NCBI RefSeq assembly: GCF_900091505.1
Contig: NZ_LT607409.1
Coordinates: 5,766,001 to 5,830,000, forward strand
Direction of reading: 5' to 3'
Source of the DNA: Micromonospora chokoriensis
Lineage (GTDB): Bacteria; Actinomycetota; Actinomycetes; Mycobacteriales; Micromonosporaceae
DNA: 64,000 bases
Below, piece after piece: positions 17,015-26,055 of this stretch (its first letter is position 1; each line of letters opens with the position of its first letter). The translations under genes were made by a program, and so were the position numbers. The notes under the pieces are model-generated. The model saw only the letters and a program-made list of their open reading frames with translations, did no database searches and was not told the origin of the DNA.

Positions 17015-18613
17015 TCAGGCCCGGCCGTTGCGGGTGAGCACGAAACCCAGCGGGGTGACGCCCGCGGCACGCAGCCGCTCCACCAGGCGACGCAGGTCGC
17101 TCTGCCGGGTGCGGTCCCGTTCCACGACCACCACCGCACTGCCCTGCCGGGCGACCGCGACGCCGCGCTCGTCGGACTCCGCCGGTGGGGCGTTGAACAG
17201 CACCAGGCCGTGGTCCGCGCCCTGCCGCCAGGTGCCGAACCGGACGCTGCCCACGCCCACCGCCACCTCGTCCGGGTCGGCGACCCGACCGTTCTCCGGG
17301 CGGGCCGAGGCCACCCGGGGCAACGTCAGGGTGGCGTCCGGGTCGGTGGACGGGCGGGCGCCGGGCGGGTGCGGGGAGGGCCGGCGGGTGGCCGTGCCGT
17401 CGGTGCCACCGGCGGCGGTCGAGGTGCTGCCGGCCGGACGGGGCTTGGGCACCAGGGGTCGCGACGGGTCGACGGGCAGCCGCCCCCGGTCGGCGAGCAC
17501 CGTGGTGCGCAGCCGCTCGACGCGCCCGTTGTCGTCGGCGACGAAGACCTCCCGACCGTCGGCGGCGAGCGCCACCGCGAGCCCGGCGGTCAGCGCCGTG
17601 GCGTCCTCCCGGGCGGTCACCAACGCCACCCGGGCAGGTTGGCGAACGCGCTCGGCGACCGCCATCGCCACGTACCGGATGTCGGCGTCGACAGCCCGTG
17701 GGCTGCCGCGCAGCGGCGGCCGGCGGACCGTGCCGAGCAGCGGCAGGCCGGTGGCGTCCCGGCCGTCGGCGACCGAGCGGACCCGCCGGTCGGTGGACTC
17801 CCAGGCGTACGCCAGCACGATGCCGATCAACGCGCCACCGAGCAGGCCGGCGACCAGGTAGAGCGGTCGGTGCCCGGCGGAGGTGACCAGCGCCTTCTCC
17901 GCGGTCTGGGTGACCCAACCGGGGTTGACGTCGACCGCGGCGATCTCGGTGCGGGCGGCGTTGAGCTGGGTGAGCTGGTTGTTGATCCCGGCCAGCTCGG
18001 CCACCAGCGCGTCGGCGGCGGCGGTGTCCTTGGTGCTGCTCGCCCGCTTCTGGAGCGCGGCCTGCTGGGTGACGACCTTGGTGATGCTGGCGTCGTAGGA
18101 CCGCAGCATCTCGGCGCGCTGCTGCTCATACATGGTGCGTCGGACGTCCAGGTAGGCCTGGGCGGCCATGTTGGCACTCTGCACCGCCCGCTGCGCGTCA
18201 CCGGTCTGGTAGGTGAAGCGGAGGATCTGCCCGCCGGTGGGAACCTCGACCTCCAGCGCGTTGCGGATGTCGCGCGGGTCACCGCCGGCGGAGCTGGCGA
18301 GCCGCTGCACCACCTCGGTGCCGGTGGCGATGCCGCTCTCCACGTTCATGTTGACCGCACGGTCGGCGCCCGCGCCGCTGGGGGTGAACGCGTCGGTCAC
18401 CACCGGCCGGACCGCCACCACCGCGCTCGCGCTCATCGCCGCCGGCACGAGCAGCACGTAGCCGAGCGCGGCGAGCAGGCCGACCATCGCCACCGCCGCC
18501 ACCAGCCGCACTCGGTGCAGCGGCACCCGCAGCAGGTCGGTCAGTGTCACGGTGCCCGGGGTCGCGGAGGACGGGGTGTCCGTGGACCAGGGGCCGGGCG
18601 TCGCATCAGTCAT
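17015..18613 (-). CDS. Wzz-like chain-length protein with degenerate BY-kinase region
   Basis: 532 residues. TM1 (37-57) and TM2 (251-271) flank an extracellular part with a helical, coiled-coil-like stretch (about 150-230), as in polysaccharide co-polymerases. After TM2 the expected bacterial tyrosine kinase domain is present only in outline: residues 329-362 align with the P-loop-to-Walker A' span, but the P-loop position reads VTAREDATALTAG with no GKS/T, and the DADLR-type Walker A' is ADDNGR. A Pro-rich insert (about 390-430) follows and no C-terminal tyrosine cluster is seen. It is likely an inactive pseudokinase that sets chain length. Confidence 0.8.
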   Translation of the reverse strand: MTDATPGPWSTDTPSSATPGTVTLTDLLRVPLHRVRLVAAVAMVGLLAALGYVLLVPAAMSASAVVAVRPVVTDAFTPSGAGADRAVNMNVESGIATGTEVVQRLASSAGGDPRDIRNALEVEVPTGGQILRFTYQTGDAQRAVQSANMAAQAYLDVRRTMYEQQRAEMLRSYDASITKVVTQQAALQKRASSTKDTAAADALVAELAGINNQLTQLNAARTEIAAVDVNPGWVTQTAEKALVTSAGHRPLYLVAGLLGGALIGIVLAYAWESTDRRVRSVADGRDATGLPLLGTVRRPPLRGSPRAVDADIRYVAMAVAERVRQPARVALVTAREDATALTAGLAVALAADGREVFVADDNGRVERLRTTVLADRGRLPVDPSRPLVPKPRPAGSTSTAAGGTDGTATRRPSPHPPGARPSTDPDATLTLPRVASARPENGRVADPDEVAVGVGSVRFGTWRQGADHGLVLFNAPPAESDERGVAVARQGSAVVVVERDRTRQSDLRRLVERLRAAGVTPLGFVLTRNGRA

Positions 18614-19157
18614 GGAACTTCTTCACCGTCTGTTGAGGATTGCCGACGACCACGACACCGGGTGGTACGTCCGTGCGGACCACGGTGGCCGCGCCCACGA
18701 CGCTGTCCCGACCGACCCGCACGCCCTTCATCACCAACGCGTGCGCGCCGACCCAGACGTTGTCCTCCAGGACGATCGGCGCACGGGTGGCCGGGCCGGG
18801 TGGGTCGTGCCGCTGCGCGGGCGGCAGGTTGTGGAAGTCGTTGTCGAGCAGCTCGCAGTCGGACAGGAGGCAGCGGTCGCCCACTGTCACCGACGTCCAG
18901 GTGCCGACCCAGGTGGCGTTGAGCAGGCAATCGGCCCCGACGCGTACCTCGCCGGGGCCCGCGAAGCGGACGAGCTTGTTCAATCGGGTGCGGTCACCGA
19001 TGGTCACCCGCACACCGCGGCGCAGCCGGATGCGACCACGGATCTCCACGTCCCGGCCGAGCGTCAACCGCCGATAGCGGAGCCGGTACCAGCCGCGTTT
19101 GACCGCGAAGACCAGACGCACCGCGCGTCTCTTACGGATGCCAGCGGCGCCGAGCAA
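18606..19157 (-). CDS. Left-handed beta-helix acyltransferase (WbbJ/LacA-like)
   Basis: 183 residues built of hexapeptide repeats, ending with VWVGAHALVMKGVRVGRDSVVGAATVV and the family's VVVGNPQQTVKKF. The catalytic-histidine loop NDFHN is present. It probably O-acetylates a sugar of the exopolysaccharide. TTG at 19157 is taken as start because GGGGAGGG precedes it by three bases. The end overlaps the wzz-like start by eight bases. It is the first gene of the polysaccharide operon. Confidence 0.85.
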   Translation of the reverse strand: MLGAAGIRKRRAVRLVFAVKRGWYRLRYRRLTLGRDVEIRGRIRLRRGVRVTIGDRTRLNKLVRFAGPGEVRVGADCLLNATWVGTWTSVTVGDRCLLSDCELLDNDFHNLPPAQRHDPPGPATRAPIVLEDNVWVGAHALVMKGVRVGRDSVVGAATVVRTDVPPGVVVVGNPQQTVKKFHD

Positions 19158-19176
19158 CGACCCTCCCCATATCGCG

Positions 19177-19210
19177 GGGCCGGCGGCGGTGGTGTACCCG
19201 CCGCCGGCCC
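19177..19210 (-). terminator. Hairpin between beta-propeller gene and polysaccharide operon
   Basis: A perfect 13-base stem GGGCCGGCGGCGG with an eight-base loop follows the stop of the minus-strand secreted-protein gene and precedes the acyltransferase start; it would end the upstream transcript. Confidence 0.7.
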
Positions 19211-19253
19211 AACGTGAACAATCTACCGATGCTTGGTTACGAACGGTTGACCA

Positions 19254-21248
19254 TTACTGTACGGAGAAGAATGTCGATGGGGTAGACCAGGACAACTCGG
19301 GCGTCGCCGTGGTGATGACAGTCGCCCCCGCACCGTTGACCGCCGCGGTCGGCGCGGCCGTCGGGTCGAACGGCACGCTCCGCAGGGCGCCGTCGGTGGC
19401 GCCGTAGACGATCTTGCCGCCCACCCACGCCATGCCACGCACCGTGGACCAGGTCACTCCCGTCGTCGGCAGGGTGAACTCGGTGGCACCGAGGTAGTTG
19501 CCGTCGATCTCGAAGTAGCGGTAGTAGAGGTTGTTGGCCCCGGTACGGGTGTAGTAGAGCCGCCCGTCGAGGAAGAACGCGCCGGTCAGCAACGCCGGGT
19601 TGTACCAGTCGTTGTAGCCGGACGCCTCCCACGGCGAGCCGATCGCCGCGCCGTTGAACAGCGACACGTCGATCCGGCTGCCGGTCGGGGTGCCGGCCAC
19701 CGTGTGCGACCAGTAGATCCGGTCGTCCACCCGCCAGGTCGCGCCGGCCGACGTGTACGCGGGCTGGCTGACCGTGACCGGCTCGCCGAGCGCGGCACCG
19801 TCGAACGGCACCTTCGCGAGGGTGCCCGGAGCGGTGTTCAGGTAGAGGTTGCCGGTGGTGGCGGCGGGCGGGTTCTTCGGGGTGAAGGTACGGCCCCCGG
19901 CGAGCGGGAACATGCCGAGGCGGCCGTGGTACTCCTCGCCCATGCCGTCGGAGTTGTGCCCGAAGTAGAGGCCGTCCGACCCGCGCCAGAGCACCGGCAC
20001 CGAGGAGCCCCAACTGCTGGTGCCCGAGGGCATCGAGGCGCTGCCGCTACGCCGCGGGTTCCAGTTCACCGGCATGCCGGTCGCGGGGGTGACGGCGGCG
20101 ATGCCGAGCCGGTCGATCGCGCCCGTGCCCGCGTTGTCGCTGGCGTTCGGGTTGTTGAGCCACCGGAAGTGCCCGCCCAGGTAGATCACGTTGTCCGCGA
20201 CCTCGACCGAGGTGATGGTGTCGTTGCCGGTGAAGTCGACCCAGGTGGCGACCTGGCCGCTGCCCCGCGCGGCGGTCTCGAAGCGCACCAGGGCGTCGCA
20301 GTACGCGGACGGCCAGCCGCCGCCGCCGTTCGTGCCGACCACGAACCACGTGCCGTCGCCGCCGAACTTCACGTCCTGCACGTAGTGCACGAAGGTCGTC
20401 GGCGACGCGCACGGCGCGACGAACTTCTCGCTGCTCCAGTCGATCAGCGTGGGCGTCGCGGAGACGTCGACCAGCGCGATCTGGTTGCGGGCCAGGCCGT
20501 TGACGAGGGTGAAGTTGCCGCCGACGACGAGCGTGTCGCCGTCCGGCGTGACGTCGATGGTCCAGACGTACGACGTGGTGCCGTGCCGCCCGACGGTCGC
20601 GTCGACGACGAAGGTCGGGTCGATCGCGCCGGTGGTCGCGTTGAGCCGACCGAGACCGACGTGCGCGGTGCCGTTGAGCCAGTTGAACGCACCGGCCACG
20701 TACAGCCAGTTGCCGTGCAGGGTCACGTCGCGGATCGCGCCGCCGTCGGAGCGCCCCACCCAACTGTCGATGATCGCGCCGGTCGACGGGTCGAGCGCGA
20801 CCAGGTTCTTCCGCGAGACGCCGTTGACGTTCTTGAAGGCGCCGCCGACGATCAGCGTGCCGCCGGGGCCGGCGACGAGCGTGTTGACCGCACCGTCGAG
20901 CACCGGCAGGAAGGTGGTGGACATCGTCCCGGTGGTCCGGTCGTACGCGAAGAGGTAGCGCTGGGTGACCCACGGGGAGGTTGCGGTCTGCCGGAGCTGG
21001 GTGAAGCTCCCCCCGACGAAGACCGTGTCGCCCACCTGCGCGAAGGCACGGGTTTCGCCGTCGCGGGCATGCGGAGTCGCGTCGGCGGGATTCGCCGACA
21101 CCAGGGTCGCCGTCTCCGGGACCGGTACGACCGCAGCCGACGAGGTGGTGGGGACGCCCAGGACCGCGGCGACGATCGCCAACGCGACCACCCCCGCCCG
21201 AGCACGACGTCGTCCTGCGAAACGCCACAAGTGCGGAAGTTTGGGCAC
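19254..21248 (-). CDS. Secreted beta-propeller-like protein
   Basis: 664 residues. A basic start, a hydrophobic core (about 20-36) and SSA-AVV give a signal peptide. The rest is repeats of about 40-50 residues with patterns such as VGGSFTQL, VGGAFKNVNG, VAGAFNWLNG and VGGNFTLVNG, each followed by a segment like LDPSTGAI, consistent with delta-60-type beta-propeller blades. Function is unknown; cell-surface glycan or protein binding is a guess. GTG at 21248 follows TGGAGG. It lies just upstream of the polysaccharide operon and next to a secreted mannanase-like gene. Confidence 0.75.
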   Translation of the reverse strand: MPKLPHLWRFAGRRRARAGVVALAIVAAVLGVPTTSSAAVVPVPETATLVSANPADATPHARDGETRAFAQVGDTVFVGGSFTQLRQTATSPWVTQRYLFAYDRTTGTMSTTFLPVLDGAVNTLVAGPGGTLIVGGAFKNVNGVSRKNLVALDPSTGAIIDSWVGRSDGGAIRDVTLHGNWLYVAGAFNWLNGTAHVGLGRLNATTGAIDPTFVVDATVGRHGTTSYVWTIDVTPDGDTLVVGGNFTLVNGLARNQIALVDVSATPTLIDWSSEKFVAPCASPTTFVHYVQDVKFGGDGTWFVVGTNGGGGWPSAYCDALVRFETAARGSGQVATWVDFTGNDTITSVEVADNVIYLGGHFRWLNNPNASDNAGTGAIDRLGIAAVTPATGMPVNWNPRRSGSASMPSGTSSWGSSVPVLWRGSDGLYFGHNSDGMGEEYHGRLGMFPLAGGRTFTPKNPPAATTGNLYLNTAPGTLAKVPFDGAALGEPVTVSQPAYTSAGATWRVDDRIYWSHTVAGTPTGSRIDVSLFNGAAIGSPWEASGYNDWYNPALLTGAFFLDGRLYYTRTGANNLYYRYFEIDGNYLGATEFTLPTTGVTWSTVRGMAWVGGKIVYGATDGALRSVPFDPTAAPTAAVNGAGATVITTATPELSWSTPSTFFSVQ

Positions 21249-21411
21249 GCTGCGCCTCCAGATTGGATGAGAACCCGAGGTAGCGTGCCTCGTCCAGCCT
21301 GGTAAACAAAATCCGCCGATTGGGCGGTGCATGAATCCGCTAGCCGACAGAACGCCAGGGGTCGGGTGACCGACCCCCGGCGAACGGCGTTCCGTCAGCG
21401 CGTCATGGTCG

Positions 21412-23118
21412 TCAGCGGCTCCCCCCGGTGGGTTGCCGCAGGTACGGGTCCTGCCCGGCCTTCGCGAAGCCGGCCACCGCCGCGGCGTTGTGGTTCATCG
21501 TCATGTCGCAGGTCGACGTCCGGCTGGTCATGCCGGCCGAGTTGAAGTAGATGGCAGCCTTGATCTTCGGGTGCGCCTTCAGCGCCGCCGGGAACTCCTG
21601 GAACCAGCGCTGCTTCGCGCCGGGGTCGGCGGCGTCGAAGTTCGTGCCGAACTCGGCGAGCATCCGGGGCTTGCCGGCGCCGATGCCGTTGTCGTCCAGC
21701 CAGCGGTAGAAACCGCCCACCGTCGTGCTCGGGCTCTTCCACACCGTGCTGCCGTTACAGACGTGGAAGTTGTACGGGTCGTAGGCCACCCAGTCGACGT
21801 ACTGGTCGCCGGGGTACAGGCCGGCGTAGCGCGAGTAGTGGCCGGACCAGCCCATCATCGTCCAGACCCAGACCGCGTTGCTCGCGCCGGCCCTGGCGAA
21901 CCGTTCGTGCACGTAGCGCCAGGCACGGACGAAGTCGGCGTCGCTGCCCTTGTTCGGCTCGTCCTCCGGCTCGTGGTCGAAGCCCATGAAGACCGGCACG
22001 CCGGCGGCGCGGATGCGGCCCGCGACCGCGTCGATGGTCTCGTCCTGCCGTCCACTGTAGACATCGGACCACTTCAGGGTGGTGCCGGTGGAGAAGTTGC
22101 GCGACTCCCAGGCGAAGAACATCAGCCGGCCCTCGCGCATCTGCTGCTGCTCGTAGACGTCGGGGAAGGCGCCGTTGCTGCCGGTGTTGGAGAAGTCGTG
22201 GTAGCGGTGCACGATGTCGAACTTGCGGCCGACCTGCGCCTCCACGTCGGTGACGGCCTTGCCGTGGTCCCAGCCGCCGCTCGAACCGGCGGGCGAGTAC
22301 ATGCCCCACCAGGCGCCGCAGGACGGGACGAGCTTGTTCGACACGGATCCGCACTTGCCGGTGGGAAGAGTGGTGCTCGCGCTCGGGGTGGCCGTCCGGC
22401 TGGGTTCGACGGTGGGCGAGGGCTTCGGTGAGGCCGTGGTCGGCGAGGCGCTCGGCGTCGGCGGCGGTACGGGCCGGGTGGTCGGCGACGCCGACGGCCG
22501 GGGCCCGAGGTCGTAGCTGATCACCAGGCTCGGGCGGAGATCCGGGCTGCGGTTCTCGACCGATGCCCAGTAGACCCGACTCTCCAGGCCGGACTGGACC
22601 AGCGAGACCGTCCAGACCCCGTTGCCGGTGACCAGCTTGGAGACGTCCCACTCGTTGAAGCCCTTGGACACGCTGCCCACGCTGTCCAGCACGTCACCGG
22701 CCGCGCCGAGGGTCGGCCGCGCCTCGCGGGCGCTCAGCGGCGACGCGTGCGCCGTCACCGTCGCGGCGAACTTCTGCCAGGCGTGCATCCGTAGCGTCGC
22801 CCGGACGTTGACCGCGGCGGCCGGCACCGTGGTCACCTCGAATTCGACGACCGCCTGGCGACCACCGCGCGGGTTACCGTCGCAGCGCGTCGCGCAGGTG
22901 GCCAGGGTCGTCTTGGCGGAATTGTCGCCGTCCTGCGACACCGTGGTCGCGGTGGTGTCCGCCACCGCCCGGATCGACAGATCGTCGTTGGCCAGCAGCG
23001 GCATCATGGTGGCCACGAGGCCGGCCACCACCGATCCGCCGACGACGCCGATGGCGATCGCCTTGCGCCGGGGCCCGGAGCGGAACCGGGTGATGCGGTG
23101 CAATCCGTGCCTGGTCAA
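21412..23118 (-). CDS. Secreted GH26 mannanase-like glycoside hydrolase
   Basis: 568 residues. An N-terminal hydrophobic segment (20-43) acts as signal peptide or anchor; residues 50-205 form a DNRLRE/CBM96-like beta domain; 206-255 is a Pro/Ser/Thr linker; 256-568 is a GH26-type TIM barrel with acid/base E383 (GFDHEPEDEP) and nucleophile E489 (LAEFGTNFD). Known relatives cut beta-1,4-mannans. Near a polysaccharide locus it might instead trim or release the organism's own glycan. TTG at 23118 follows AGGGAG by five bases. Confidence 0.82.
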   Translation of the reverse strand: MTRHGLHRITRFRSGPRRKAIAIGVVGGSVVAGLVATMMPLLANDDLSIRAVADTTATTVSQDGDNSAKTTLATCATRCDGNPRGGRQAVVEFEVTTVPAAAVNVRATLRMHAWQKFAATVTAHASPLSAREARPTLGAAGDVLDSVGSVSKGFNEWDVSKLVTGNGVWTVSLVQSGLESRVYWASVENRSPDLRPSLVISYDLGPRPSASPTTRPVPPPTPSASPTTASPKPSPTVEPSRTATPSASTTLPTGKCGSVSNKLVPSCGAWWGMYSPAGSSGGWDHGKAVTDVEAQVGRKFDIVHRYHDFSNTGSNGAFPDVYEQQQMREGRLMFFAWESRNFSTGTTLKWSDVYSGRQDETIDAVAGRIRAAGVPVFMGFDHEPEDEPNKGSDADFVRAWRYVHERFARAGASNAVWVWTMMGWSGHYSRYAGLYPGDQYVDWVAYDPYNFHVCNGSTVWKSPSTTVGGFYRWLDDNGIGAGKPRMLAEFGTNFDAADPGAKQRWFQEFPAALKAHPKIKAAIYFNSAGMTSRTSTCDMTMNHNAAAVAGFAKAGQDPYLRQPTGGSR

Positions 23119-23215
23119 GGAAACTCCCTGTGTCTGCGTCCGTAACGGTGAGCAGCGTATCGATGACCAGGCAAGGTCGTCGGAAGGACAGTTTTCCGTA
23201 AGCGCGTCTTAACCA

Positions 23216-24058
23216 TCAGCTAAGGAAGTCGGCCGACGTCGCCTCCGCCAGCGCCCCGCGCATCGCCTCGACCGGGGCGGTCACGCCGGTGAACTGCTCG
23301 AACTGGCCGATCGCCTGTGCCAGCAGAAGGTCCAATCCGGACACCAGGCGCAGGCCGGCCGCAGCGGCGGAGGCGGCCAACGGCGTGGGCCACGGGTCGT
23401 AGACCGCGTCGAACAGCACCGTCCCCGGCCGCCACGCCACCGCGCCGGCCAACGGGTCGGCGACCCCCTTCGGCACCGTGGAGACCGCCAGGTCCGCGGC
23501 GGAGAGATGGCGCTGCGCGTCGGCCCAGCCGGCGGCGGTCAGCACGACACCCAGAACGTCGGCCACCGGCCGCAACTCGTCGACCGCCTCGGGTCGGCGG
23601 GCGACCACCGTCACCTCGGGGCAGCCCAGCTGCTCGGCGGCGGCGAGCGCGGCGCGGGCCGTCCCGCCCGCACCGAGCACCGTCACCGCGGCACCCGCGC
23701 CCACCCCGGCCGTGGTCAGCACCCGCACCATGCCGGCGACGTCGGTGTTGTCGGCGTACCAGGAACCGTCCGGGCGGTGTACCAACGTGTTGGCCGCGCC
23801 GACAGCGGCGGCGACCGGCGAGGCCTGCGCGGCCACGGCGAGCGCCGCCTCCTTGCCCGGCATCGTCACCGACAACCCGGCCCACTCCGGGCCCAGGCCG
23901 GCGACCAGATCCGGCAGCTCCGCCGCCGCGCACTCGATCCGGGTGTACGACCACCCGGTCAGCCCGGCGGCGGCGTAACCGGCGGTGTGGATCACCGGCG
24001 AGAGGGAGTGCGCGATCGGTTTGCCCAGCACCGCGGCCCTGCGGGTCGCCTCGATCAC
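23216..24058 (-). CDS. aroE: Shikimate dehydrogenase
   Basis: 280 residues. Shikimate-binding GKPIAHSLSPVIHTAGY at the start, VTMPGKE with the catalytic lysine, NTD in YADNTDVAGM, nucleotide-binding VLGAGGTARAAL and GLDLLLAQAIGQF are all intact. It reduces 3-dehydroshikimate with NADPH. GTG at 24058 fits the family start; the frame extends far upstream without support. In related genomes aroE sits between mltG and aroC; here 13.7 kb of polysaccharide and secreted-protein genes separate it from aroC. Confidence 0.95.
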   Translation of the reverse strand: MIEATRRAAVLGKPIAHSLSPVIHTAGYAAAGLTGWSYTRIECAAAELPDLVAGLGPEWAGLSVTMPGKEAALAVAAQASPVAAAVGAANTLVHRPDGSWYADNTDVAGMVRVLTTAGVGAGAAVTVLGAGGTARAALAAAEQLGCPEVTVVARRPEAVDELRPVADVLGVVLTAAGWADAQRHLSAADLAVSTVPKGVADPLAGAVAWRPGTVLFDAVYDPWPTPLAASAAAAGLRLVSGLDLLLAQAIGQFEQFTGVTAPVEAMRGALAEATSADFLS

Positions 24059-24269
24059 CCCGCACCGCCCAGGGCTCCTGCTGCCGTGTTCCGCATCACT
24101 CTCCGCTCTCCCGGGAAACTCGGATCGACAGTACCCAGCGCGCAGGCCGGGCCACCAGAGAACGACCGTCTCGGGAGACGCTCGGGGGTCGAACCATCCC
24201 TTGACGGTCATCGATGTGAGTGACAGCATTCCGGCGATGGCACGACCGATCTGAAAATGGGGGGGAACC

Positions 24270-24761
24270 TTGAACAAACGCATGCTGCGTGCCCTTATCG
24301 CAATTGCTGCGGTCTTCAGCCTTTCGCTGATGATCGGCGCGCCCGCCAAGGCCGACCCGGCAGCGGGCAGCTGGTCCGACAACCACCAGCTGTGCAATTC
24401 CAGCTCCTGCGTGCGGGCCGGCAACATCGTTCGGCTCTGGCAGGCCATCATCTGGGCCGACGACCTCAGCGGCAGCGTCGGCACCAGCTTCATCGACGGC
24501 GAGTTCGGCTCCAACACCGCCGCCAAGACCCGGACCTGGCAGGACGTGATGAACATCGGCGTCGACGGTTCGGTCGGCCCGCAGACCTGGGGCGAGGCGT
24601 ACGGAGCGGTCAACCGGAACACCGGTTACGACACCAGCACCCAGACCGGCTACTTCTATTACGGCTACAACCGCACGTTCGCCCTGCGCAAGCAGAACAG
24701 CAACGGCGTGTGGACGTTCCTGAACCCGCGCACCGGTTCCTGGACGGGCACGAGTCACTGA
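24270..24761 (+). CDS. Secreted peptidoglycan-binding-like protein
   Basis: 163 residues. A signal peptide (MNKRMLRALIAIAAVFSLSL, cut near AKA-DP at 27-29) precedes a domain with VRLWQAIIWADD and FGSNTAAKTRTWQ ... GVDGSVGPQTWG, the PG_binding_1 pattern. The last 55 residues are aromatic and Asn/Thr-rich. It probably binds cell wall or another glycan outside the cell; no catalytic domain is present. TTG at 24270 follows a run of G (GGGGGGAACC); ATG at 24282 is an alternative. It is on the opposite strand to its neighbours. Confidence 0.75.
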   Translation: MNKRMLRALIAIAAVFSLSLMIGAPAKADPAAGSWSDNHQLCNSSSCVRAGNIVRLWQAIIWADDLSGSVGTSFIDGEFGSNTAAKTRTWQDVMNIGVDGSVGPQTWGEAYGAVNRNTGYDTSTQTGYFYYGYNRTFALRKQNSNGVWTFLNPRTGSWTGTSH

Positions 24762-24782
24762 CAATGGCGCCGTAGCCGCGTC

Positions 24783-24846
24783 ACGGTAAAGGCTCCCTTC
24801 CCCGAACCGACCACATTTCTGGTCGGGGGACGGGAGCCTTTACCGT
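24783..24846. terminator. Bidirectional terminator between convergent genes
   Basis: A perfect 15-base stem (ACGGTAAAGGCTCCC) encloses a second, imperfect stem (TCCCCGAACCGACCA with TGGTCGGGGGA). It lies between the peptidoglycan-binding gene and mltG, which converge. Confidence 0.85.
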
Positions 24847-24861
24847 CGGCTGTCGGACCGG

Positions 24862-26055
24862 TCAGATGATGCCGGCCTCCCGGGCCTTCGCCTCGTTACG
24901 CTGATGCTGCTCGTACGTCTCGGCGAACTCGGAGTGCCCCTCCTTGTCGATCGCCACGAAGTAGAGCCACTTGCCCGTCGGCGTGGCCATCGCCCCGTCC
25001 AGGGCCTGCTTCCCCGGGTTGTTGATCGGGGTGGGGATCATGCCGCGCAGCTTGCGGTTGTACGGGTTCTTCGGGTCGTCCAGTTCGGCCGCCGTCATCT
25101 GCTTGGACGACTTGGTCGGCTTGCCGATCGACTCCAGGTAGTAGTTGACGGTGACGTCCATCTCCAGGCAGTTGCACGGGAACTCGCCGTACGCCCTGTT
25201 GTAGGCCACCCGGGCGACCTTGCCGAGGTCGTCCTTGTTGCCCGCCTCGGCCTGGGCCAGCGACGCCACGATCAACGCCTCGTAGGGGCTGACCTTGCGT
25301 TCCTTCTGCACCCGGTCGGCGAACTTCATCTCACCGGTCACCGAGAGGAAGTTGTCCACCATCAGCTTGAGGATGCTCTCCGCGGTGGCCTTCGGCGGGA
25401 TCTCGTACGTGTCCGGGAAGAGGAAGCCCTCGACGGACTTGACGATCTTCTTGCCGTCATCACGCTTGAACCACCAGTCCGGAACGCCGAGCGCCTCCGG
25501 GTCCTTCGCGGCGGCCTCGAACTCCTTGACCGGGATCTTGGTCTTGTCGGAGAGCAGCTTGTAGATGTTCTTGGCGGTACGGCCCTCGGGGATGGTGAGG
25601 CCGTTGACGATCTTGTTCTTCAGGTCGAGCATCGCGGTCACGGCGTTCGCACCGCTCATCTGCTTGCGCAGCTTGTACGTGCCCGGCTGGATGTTCTTGC
25701 TGCGCGAGTTGGCCTCGGCCGCCTCGATGAACGCCTTCTGGCTCTTCACCACGTCGGCGGCGACGAGGGCGTCGGCCATGTCGGCGAGCAGCGCCCCGTT
25801 CTTGATCTCGACGGTGATCTCACCCGACCCGGCGCCGTCGTAGTCGGGGGTGACGAAGTAGTTCTGGATCCGGTCGAATCCGTAGAACGCGACACCGCCG
25901 ATGCCGCCCAACAGGACCAGCGCCATCAACAACGCCAGGAATGTCTTGCCCCGGCCGCCACCGGACTTGCCGTTGCGCTTGCGGAAGCCGCGCCGGTGCC
26001 GACCCTTCTCCCCCCGCTCCGCCTCGTCGAACCCAAGGTCCAGATCGTCGATCAT
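24862..26055 (-). CDS. mltG: Endolytic murein transglycosylase MltG
   Basis: 397 residues. A charged cytoplasmic N terminus (1-37), one membrane segment (38-60), a LysM-like region and the YceG catalytic domain. ALIVASLAQAEAG places a glutamate at E270 that aligns with the catalytic glutamate of the E. coli enzyme (ASIVEKE). It cuts nascent glycan strands and sets their length. The end motifs MIPTPINNPGKQALDGAMAT and YFVAIDKEGHSEFAETYEQH are typical. ATG shares a base with the ruvX stop. Confidence 0.94.
   Translation of the reverse strand: MIDDLDLGFDEAERGEKGRHRRGFRKRNGKSGGGRGKTFLALLMALVLLGGIGGVAFYGFDRIQNYFVTPDYDGAGSGEITVEIKNGALLADMADALVAADVVKSQKAFIEAAEANSRSKNIQPGTYKLRKQMSGANAVTAMLDLKNKIVNGLTIPEGRTAKNIYKLLSDKTKIPVKEFEAAAKDPEALGVPDWWFKRDDGKKIVKSVEGFLFPDTYEIPPKATAESILKLMVDNFLSVTGEMKFADRVQKERKVSPYEALIVASLAQAEAGNKDDLGKVARVAYNRAYGEFPCNCLEMDVTVNYYLESIGKPTKSSKQMTAAELDDPKNPYNRKLRGMIPTPINNPGKQALDGAMATPTGKWLYFVAIDKEGHSEFAETYEQHQRNEAKAREAGII

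Noticed and set aside
24782..24850. Possible attenuator for mltG
   Set aside because: The hairpin lies after the stop of mltG, not before its start, and is better explained as a shared terminator.
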